A stretch of DNA of 11,615 bases from Phycisphaerae bacterium. GTDB taxonomy: Bacteria > Planctomycetota > Phycisphaerae > JAAYCJ01. The notes beneath the pieces were generated by a model. That model did no database searches and was not told where the DNA came from. It saw nothing but the letters and a program-made list of their open reading frames with translations. Below are positions 6,701 to 11,615 of this stretch, in pieces (positions within the stretch are counted from its first letter, which is position 1; each line of letters opens with the position of its first letter). The position numbers and the translations under genes were made by a program. The stretch spans positions 1 through 11,615 of the forward strand of contig JAAZAW010000172.1 in the NCBI GenBank assembly GCA_012514125.1, given 5' to 3'.

Positions 6701-7485
6701 AATTTCGAGAGCGTTTCAAGATATTCGCGAGCCTTGTCGTGTCGATATTCGGCAACCTTTAATGTCAGACGATCGAATTCCTCGCACATTTTGTTAACGT
6801 CGCCAAGCCATTGCTTTTGCATGAATTTCCAGGCGTCGAGTTTGGTGAGGTCCGGATTTTCATCCCGATAGCATCGGGCCAGTTCACGCGATCGGTCAAG
6901 CCAGAGGTCGGGCCTCGTCAGCGATTCGAGAAACGCATGGAGGCTGAGTAATGTTTGCACGATGATCGTATCCACACCCCGCCCGCCGTAACGTGAAATC
7001 AAATCGCGGAATCGTTGACCGCTCTCGCCTTGTTCGGCGTAACGCGATTCAAACATTTCTTCGATGATTTGATGTTTGAGCAGCGTTGCGTGTTCGGGCG
7101 GGAAAACTTCCACCCGGTCGCTGATACCCAGGATAAAATAATTGTCGCGAATGATCCGCAGACACAGGGAGTGAATCGTGCTGATTTGTGCACGGTCGAG
7201 GCGATGAAGTTGATCTCGCAGAAAGGCCCGTCCCGCCGCGGTGCCTTCTTCAAGGATTTTCTGGTCGAGTCGTTCACGAAATCGCGTCTTAAGCTGACCT
7301 GCTGCGTCTTCGGTAAAGGTCACGATCATCAGTTCATCCACATTCGCCAGACCGCTTCGGACGATCTGCCAGGCCCGTTCGATAATGACCGACGTCTTGC
7401 CCGTACCCGCTGACGCGGAGACGATCAACTCGCCTTGTCGCCAGTTGATGGCTTGAAGTTGTCCGGGTTTCCATTCTTTCGCCAT
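3748..7485 (-). CDS. addA: ATP-dependent helicase/nuclease subunit A
   Basis: AddA is the 3'-5' helicase and nuclease subunit of AddAB, which resects double-strand DNA ends for RecA-dependent repair. The 1245-residue product has the normal family length. Walker A is SASAGTGKT (GTGKT 27-31), motif II is DEYQD (407-411), and motif III begins GDVKQS (441-446). NFRSR follows as motif IV, motif V contains SVHASKG (H799), and motif VI is YVAMTRTKE (R878). The C-terminal RecB-type nuclease is intact: H1081, D1178 in GIVD, D1191-Y-K1193 in DYKT, and a QIHLYAQA segment. The reading frame is open further upstream, but MAKEWKPGQLQAI is the family start. It lies 14 bases after the addB stop, whose TAA runs into AAGGA. 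The end, LYFSEPNAAVQVI, fits the family, although its last codons lie within the 96-bp repeat. Co-transcription with addB is very likely. Confidence 0.95.
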   Translation of the reverse strand: MAKEWKPGQLQAINWRQGELIVSASAGTGKTSVIIERAWQIVRSGLANVDELMIVTFTEDAAGQLKTRFRERLDQKILEEGTAAGRAFLRDQLHRLDRAQISTIHSLCLRIIRDNYFILGISDRVEVFPPEHATLLKHQIIEEMFESRYAEQGESGQRFRDLISRYGGRGVDTIIVQTLLSLHAFLESLTRPDLWLDRSRELARCYRDENPDLTKLDAWKFMQKQWLGDVNKMCEEFDRLTLKVAEYRHDKAREYLETLSKFCRDLAQSLTTNRLSELQELIQQPMARSPQIRKPEDKDWWEPIRAQVDLSKERLKEILGDIGSILNPNHTLMLQEQAQLIDLLLDLVDEFSQRLIARKQSQGQLEFDDLQRLALKVLTSPNDSDGTIIPSEVADKYRNLFKFVMVDEYQDINELQDTIIRLLCRPDETHPDRCTNLFMVGDVKQSIYRFRLAEPEIFQRLCDIAGQNLGLTKIDLADNFRSRREVLDSVNAVFTPILTGEELELTYDRGNQLVCAAVHPEIQIPMTAEIHLLERKFQAQDNGGENERNELLEMEAVEREALLTARRIRQLIDSKFPITDNGQTRPIEPDDIVILLRTMHNVAGRYILMLRRLGLSAYCERIEAFLEYPEISDMVSLLTMINNPFHDISLASILRSPLVGLTLSELAQIRLAAGREHFYSGVLKFMSENPLSPTTSKLRSFISRLERWRRTAGCCSVGELVQQIYLETGYSDYIRATTPDSSGVENLDQFLKLAWQFSQDDQSDLRSFLNYLDIVQERSTPISSVQAGAGVGVRIMSVHASKGLEFPVVVLGNLGKQINLTDTRADIQFDRNLLFGMKYVNPSNFTKHDTLPLLAIARHARHRDIAEELRLLYVAMTRTKEKLIMIGSERADSLSKYLQTVQPTPDGKFPANLVADKITPLSWITLAMASTPNEKSALTTLLTSNNETTQILGVNSLTFYPSAAIQEWSLTTTGQAADEKSVCDRLNAILNSSTDTLPPQIREKIDLVISQLDWQYPFEELTSMPTHFSVTELTQQADPYENITLTESDRQNQPGRLTKNIEITFPEPTVREAIDRGNAWHRFMQVVDLTEPMDDENIARQLSQLAQRGVLTADHARKVDPLKVERFFAGVPGRLMLENLDHLYRELPFNFLINAQDIPEALRPKSINEPILIQGIVDCLIDTETGVIIIDYKTNAIDVSAVDRMVEHYRTQIHLYAQAMTGILRKPVLSAWLYFSEPNAAVQVI

Positions 7486-7499
7486 AGTGCGTTCTTTCC

Positions 7500-10400
7500 T
7501 TACAACTCCTCGAGTTCCGCGAGAATGCCTTCTTTCGATAAATTCCTGGGATTTCGATAATGATTGTGCCGCGTGGTGAATCGGCAGATCCCGCCCATTT
7601 CGCACAGGGGGCAAACGCTCTTGCCGCCGTCGTAAAAAGGATGAATCGAGATATTGCCCTGTGCGATCGCCTGCACCGCCAGATCGATCTTAGTTCGCGT
7701 TTCTTTTAAAATGTTTTCGACGGTTATTGCGCTAACGATCGTTATGGGACCTCGCGAGTAGGGCGTGCCGTCTTTTTTGATTTTAATCCCATAAGGATAT
7801 TCACCGGTTTCGGAATTCATGAGTAAATCCAATTCGTCCCGATTGACCAGTCCTGCTGCGGGAAACAGCCGGGAGGATGTTTCTTCCCTGCCACCGTTGG
7901 CGGGCCATTTGGGTCGAAGCGACACATACACTCCGCCGCTCGCGGTCGAATTTTCATGTAACGTCGTTGCAGCCAGCAGGTAGCCCGGTAGCTGCAACTG
8001 CGTTCCTTCTCGCCACTCGGTAAGTTTAAACGACATCTGCCCGCTCTTGTAATCCACCACCATGATCCGGAGCTTATCGCCGACACTCGCCATGTCCAGC
8101 CGGTCGATTCGCCCGACGAGATGATAGTGTTTGTTGTTGACGACGATATCGATATCGAATTCGATTTCAAATTCGCTCGGAGAAAATCTGCCTGGCCCGA
8201 TTGTGCGTATTTGCTCCTCGAGTGCCAGTGTCAGCTCCATTTCGGTTTGTTTCAGAATGTATTGATTTCGTGCATTCTGAAACAGCTGTTCATCCTTGAT
8301 CTCCGAGGCGGCCTGTTCGACGGCGGTTTCGACAATCGCCGCAATTTGTTTTTGTTCGATGTGCCGCCAATCTTCGCCTATCGCCACGACCTGCTGCCAG
8401 GCGAGCTTCATGACCCGATGCCGAAGCGATCCAAGGTCCATCGGTTCCAGTTCAAATCGCTGGGGAATCTCAAGCCTTAAACCATATCGGCAGAAATGCT
8501 GGAAGGGACAGCGATAAAAACTTTCCAATTGCGAAAAACTGATGTGGTCGCGGTAAATCTTGTCCGCCAGCCCCGGTTCGAGCTGGGCATTGTTTCCATC
8601 GCAAAGCCCATCGGCATATTGCCGAACAATCTCCGTTGTTTGAGGCCTCTGATAAAGATGAGCGCTCAATCCGGTCCAGAACGGCCCATGACCGTTGACC
8701 GCGTCAAATCCTTCGGGTCCGATCTGCGTCATTGCAAGTCCGGCGATGCGTTTCGGCGTTATCGGGATAGGTGTTTTGGGGTCGAGCACCATGGCGGCAT
8801 CGTCCGCCGGAACCTTATGTGTCAGTATTGCGCCCAGCCCGGTGAACTCCTCAATCCGGCGAAGATATCGGCTTGGCGATAACGTATTCCCGCTGCTGTC
8901 TTTTCGGCAATGACTGATCCATAAAAAGTCGCTCGGCCGCGTCATCGCGATATACGTTAAATATTGTTCCTTGAGAAAATGTTCGTCGATATCGCCCTTG
9001 ACCGCCAGATCGGGCCAGGCGAGTTGCTCGCGATCCTGATCGGTCAACACCACATCGTCCACCGGCGGGGCGGGCCAGACCGATTCGTTGAATCCGAGAA
9101 TCAAACTGGCTCGAACCGATGGATGACGTGTGCGGTCAATCGTTCCGATCAAGACCTGATCGACGTTTGAAGGAATCACGCCCACCGTGGATTCCGCGAA
9201 ACATTCCGTGAGAGTGCTTGAGAATTCCTCAAGTGACACCATCCTGCCCGCCAGCGTGATTCGAAGCTGATCGAAAATCTCCATCACCACATTCAAAATC
9301 TGCTGATGAATCTGCTGTGTCTGATCGGCGGTATCCTTCTGCGCCATTTTCGTCAGTGCCGCCGAAACATTGAGTTCCTTGATCAACCCGGTGATGCCTT
9401 CAAGCAAAACTTCGATGGAAAACTCCTGCGTCGTCGCGCGGTCGATCTGCCAGAAGGTTTCTAATTTCTTGAGCGGCTTGATCAATTCTTCTCGGCCCCG
9501 GTTGATCGCCGGCAGGTCAAACAGCGGTGTAACTTTTTCTTCACCTTCCTCGCTGCCTCGAATGCCTTCGATCCGATATTTCCAATCTTTGTTCCAGCGC
9601 TCACCTTCGATATGATGGGCCAGAATGTAATTCTCGATCCGGTCGCAGATTAATTCCGGCGTCGGGACCAGCCCGGCCTTGAGATATCGCAGCATGTCGT
9701 TCAGTCGATAATTATTCTCAACCGCGTTCACCGCCGATAGAATCAGCCGCGTCAGGGGATGTTGCGACACAGGTCGGCGAACATCCAGAAAATAGGGAAT
9801 CCCGTAGTGATCGAAAATATATCGCAGCGGATGTTCATACCCGTCGAGTCGTCTCAGGATGACGGAAATCTGCCGATATTGAAATTTCCTCTCCCGAACG
9901 AGCTGAAAAATCTTTCCCGCCGCCAGATCGATCTCATGGCTGGGATTATCCGCCGAAACAACCATCAGGTCCGAATCAAGCTCGTCGCGACTTATCGTCA
10001 ATCGATCAGCCTTGTTCGCAGGAGTTCCTGCGACGAGATAGCGTTCGAGCGTGATGAGGGTCTTGTTCGGATGAATTCGCCTGGAATCGTCATGCCGCAG
10101 AATAATCGGCTCGGCGATCTTGATTCCTGCCGCGTTCGCCAATTCCAGCAATCGAAAATAGGTCTGCTCCGCGGGTGCGAACATGGTATTCTCATCCGCC
10201 GGCGATTCCTTCCCAAGCTGATCGGGATCGAGCGTCAGTGAAATACAGGTTTCCTTCGCCGCCGCCATCGTCGCCAGAAGAGCCGCGTATTCCTGGCCCG
10301 TAAAACCGGAAAATCCGTTCACGACCAGCAGGCAGTCTCTAAGCCAGTCGATTTTCGAAATCAATTCCCGATATTTCGCCAGATAAGTCCCCGGATCGTC

Positions 10401-10937
10401 AAGCCCGACCGCGCCGATTCGCTCATATTCGGTCGAAAGCTTGATCAGGTCCATAAGTTTATCCCTGAGTGCAAGCGGCGTCGTCGCATCGTTGCGAATC
10501 TTTTCATAAATCGATTCAAGTTCCTTCGCCCCGAGCCTCGCCTGTTGCAATTCATCCAGAAGCGACAGGATCGAATCGGCAATTTGGTCTGCCGGCGTAT
10601 TGTTCCAGAAACGCAAATCGTCCTTAAGTCCCGCCAGAATTTGCCCCATCAGCAATTTCCGGGAAATCCCCAGCATGGGGCGTGACGTTTCGGTTGTTTC
10701 ACTCACCGCCAGTTGGGCCAGCCGCTTAAAACTCAAAACTTTTGCCCGAGTAAACCCCTGCAGGTCCTGCCAGCCCGCCAGTGCTCGGCTCATCTGAAAC
10801 GTCGCCTGCTCCGGTACCAGGAGCACCACCGCCGGTCCTGCCAGCGGTGAAGCCTTCAGTTCCCGAGCGATCAGGTCCAGACAATACGTCCGTTTACCCG
10901 TGCCCGCTCGTCCCAGAATAAACCGTAATTGTCCCAT
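7500..10937 (-). CDS. addB: ATP-dependent helicase-like/nuclease subunit B
   Basis: AddB pairs with AddA, carries the second nuclease and a helicase-like module that in studied homologues recognises Chi. The 1145-residue length is normal. The N-terminus FILGRAGTGKRTYC holds the Walker A motif (GTGK 12-15). The C-terminal nuclease contains GRIDRLDM and VVDYKSG (D962, K964), followed by a Q-rich LQLPGYLLA segment. Four cysteines fit the AddB iron-sulphur cluster: C810 in SFYRCPFQHFC, then C1109, C1112 and C1118 in a C-x2-C-x5-C array. This layout matches the known AddB pattern of one cysteine before and three after the nuclease motifs. The ATG at 10937 gives the family N-terminus, but the nearest purine-rich site (GGAAGG) is about 18 bases upstream, so translation initiation looks weak. 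It is the first gene of the addB-addA operon, and a promoter lies about 100 bases upstream. Confidence 0.94.
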   Translation of the reverse strand: MGQLRFILGRAGTGKRTYCLDLIARELKASPLAGPAVVLLVPEQATFQMSRALAGWQDLQGFTRAKVLSFKRLAQLAVSETTETSRPMLGISRKLLMGQILAGLKDDLRFWNNTPADQIADSILSLLDELQQARLGAKELESIYEKIRNDATTPLALRDKLMDLIKLSTEYERIGAVGLDDPGTYLAKYRELISKIDWLRDCLLVVNGFSGFTGQEYAALLATMAAAKETCISLTLDPDQLGKESPADENTMFAPAEQTYFRLLELANAAGIKIAEPIILRHDDSRRIHPNKTLITLERYLVAGTPANKADRLTISRDELDSDLMVVSADNPSHEIDLAAGKIFQLVRERKFQYRQISVILRRLDGYEHPLRYIFDHYGIPYFLDVRRPVSQHPLTRLILSAVNAVENNYRLNDMLRYLKAGLVPTPELICDRIENYILAHHIEGERWNKDWKYRIEGIRGSEEGEEKVTPLFDLPAINRGREELIKPLKKLETFWQIDRATTQEFSIEVLLEGITGLIKELNVSAALTKMAQKDTADQTQQIHQQILNVVMEIFDQLRITLAGRMVSLEEFSSTLTECFAESTVGVIPSNVDQVLIGTIDRTRHPSVRASLILGFNESVWPAPPVDDVVLTDQDREQLAWPDLAVKGDIDEHFLKEQYLTYIAMTRPSDFLWISHCRKDSSGNTLSPSRYLRRIEEFTGLGAILTHKVPADDAAMVLDPKTPIPITPKRIAGLAMTQIGPEGFDAVNGHGPFWTGLSAHLYQRPQTTEIVRQYADGLCDGNNAQLEPGLADKIYRDHISFSQLESFYRCPFQHFCRYGLRLEIPQRFELEPMDLGSLRHRVMKLAWQQVVAIGEDWRHIEQKQIAAIVETAVEQAASEIKDEQLFQNARNQYILKQTEMELTLALEEQIRTIGPGRFSPSEFEIEFDIDIVVNNKHYHLVGRIDRLDMASVGDKLRIMVVDYKSGQMSFKLTEWREGTQLQLPGYLLAATTLHENSTASGGVYVSLRPKWPANGGREETSSRLFPAAGLVNRDELDLLMNSETGEYPYGIKIKKDGTPYSRGPITIVSAITVENILKETRTKIDLAVQAIAQGNISIHPFYDGGKSVCPLCEMGGICRFTTRHNHYRNPRNLSKEGILAELEEL

Positions 10938-11010
10938 GCTTGACGTACCGCTAAACCTTCCATACCGCCGCAGGGCGAATAAAATGAAAACCGCTATCCG
11001 GATATCCTAT

Positions 11011-11076
11011 CCAATCGTGATGCACATGACATTTCCTGATAATAGTCCATTTATCATGGATTATCAACACGATTGG
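11011..11076. promoter_or_regulatory. Nested inverted repeat around the addBA promoter, operator-like
   Basis: CCAATCGTG at 11011-11019 and CACGATTGG at 11068-11076 form a perfect 9-bp inverted repeat with centres 57 bases apart. Between them TGATAA (11037-11042) can pair with TTATCA (11061-11066), and TCCAT (11046-11050) with ATGGA (11056-11060). One outer arm touches the -35 box and the other falls some 13-21 bases after the expected start of transcription. This layout suits a regulator that binds both arms. Alternatively the whole block could fold as RNA at the end of the glycerate kinase transcript. It is not a canonical terminator because no U-run follows. Confidence 0.5.
11039..11067 (-). 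promoter_or_regulatory. addBA promoter: Sigma-70-like promoter for addB-addA
   Basis: On the - strand TTGATA (11067-11062) is followed after exactly 17 bases by TATTAT (11044-11039). Each box matches the consensus at five of six positions and the spacing is optimal. Transcription would begin near 11032 and give a leader of about 95 bases before addB. It lies in the 189-base gap after the glycerate kinase stop, so addBA can be expressed independently of that gene. Confidence 0.6.
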
Positions 11077-11126
11077 TTCGCCTGTAAATCTATGATCACT
11101 CATTTGGAAACCATTGGTTTTGTTCT

Positions 11127-11615
11127 TTATTCCGTCCTGAACGTTGTAATGATTCGAGCAATTTGTTCGGCTTGTGTTTGAATGAGTTCCGGTGCGTGGG
11201 CGACGGCTTGCGATAACTCCATGGGCTGATTCACGATGGCAAAAAAAGCCGTTAACGGAGGAACATTTTTGTCGGCATCGACACCGACCGATCCGGCGAT
11301 GGCGATAACGGGGATGTTGTGTTTTTTTGCGAGCTGTGCGACATGATAGCAGACTTTCCCATTGGCCGACTGACCGTCGATTCTGCCTTCGCCGGTCAGG
11401 CAGAGGTCGGCGCTCGCCAGCCGTTCTTCCAGTCCGACCGCTTTGGCCACCAGTTCGCTTCCGCTTAGAAGTTTCGCGTTGCAAAATCCCAGCAAGGCCG
11501 CGCCGAGTCCGCCGGCGGCACCGGCGCCGGGAGGTGTTTCGATATCCACAGACAATTGTTCCCGAACGATTCGAGCATATCGCGAGAGATTTTCATCGAG
11601 AACTTTGACCATTTC
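11127..11615 (-). CDS. glxK: Glycerate kinase, C-terminal part (runs off the right edge)
   Basis: The visible 162 residues match the C-terminal part of the GlxK/GarK-type glycerate kinase, which phosphorylates D-glycerate, typically to 2-phosphoglycerate, in the cytoplasm. The family signatures are PGAGAAGGLGAALLGF, then DLCLTGEGRIDGQSANGK, then PVIAIAGSVG. The full protein is usually about 370-390 residues, so the N-terminal half lies beyond position 11615. The frame is open to the edge, so the ATG near 11612 is internal, not the start. The gene ends at TAA 11127, 189 bases before addB on the same strand. The symbol is by family only; it could equally be named garK. Confidence 0.88.
   Translation of the reverse strand, partial: EMVKVLDENLSRYARIVREQLSVDIETPPGAGAAGGLGAALLGFCNAKLLSGSELVAKAVGLEERLASADLCLTGEGRIDGQSANGKVCYHVAQLAKKHNIPVIAIAGSVGVDADKNVPPLTAFFAIVNQPMELSQAVAHAPELIQTQAEQIARIITTFRTE

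Noticed and set aside
7486..7614. Extended addA start up to 43 codons earlier
   Set aside because: The extension overlaps the addB 3' end and has no family similarity, while MAKEWKPGQLQAI at 7485 is the normal AddA start.
3748..10937. Numerous + strand frames of 60-210 codons inside addA and addB
   Set aside because: They are antisense shadows of two well-supported genes and carry no domains of their own.
10951..11484. A 177-codon - strand frame overlapping glycerate kinase and the addB leader
   Set aside because: It is in another frame over the clear glycerate kinase sequence, is Arg-rich shadow sequence, and covers the addBA promoter.

Overview
The window (11,615 bases) reads as chromosomal DNA from a moderately GC-rich, free-living bacterium. 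The AddAB helicase-nuclease, the cytoplasmic esterase plus clan GH-A glycosidase pair, and the repeat-littered intergenic spaces would fit a planctomycete (perhaps Phycisphaerae). That placement is inference from protein style, not from a marker gene.

Layout. Positions 1-660 hold no convincing gene. They carry an array of ten 21-bp units built on the palindrome GTCGATCGAC (141-350), short GTAGAC repeats and a possible promoter. Positions 664-1005 are a small graveyard. A zinc-ribbon gene start (+ strand, 664) and an IS110-family transposase start (- strand, from 1005) are both cut short by the same 96-bp repeat at 772-867. Both keep good ribosome binding sites. Positions 1099-3636 hold two + strand genes of 399 codons each, an alpha/beta hydrolase resembling acetyl xylan esterases and a cellulase-like TIM-barrel glycosidase. 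Neither has a signal peptide, so they probably work together on imported acetylated oligosaccharides. Repeats fill the space between them and form the last codons of the esterase.

Positions 3667-3762 hold a second copy of the 96-bp repeat, 90 of 96 bases identical to the first. It overlaps the last codons of addA. Positions 3748-10937 (- strand) are the addB-addA operon, a complete recombinational repair helicase-nuclease with both nuclease centres and the AddB Fe-S cysteines intact. A good sigma-70-like promoter lies upstream of addB (11039-11067). It is bracketed by a perfect 9-bp inverted repeat (11011-11019 and 11068-11076), which looks like an operator pair. The right edge is the C-terminal part of a glycerate kinase, also on the - strand.

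The observations most worth a second look are the 96-bp repeat that ends two unrelated reading frames at the same stop-codon position, the strictly phased 21-bp palindrome array, the lost zinc-ribbon gene (possibly a defence gene), and the operator-like half-sites around the addBA promoter.
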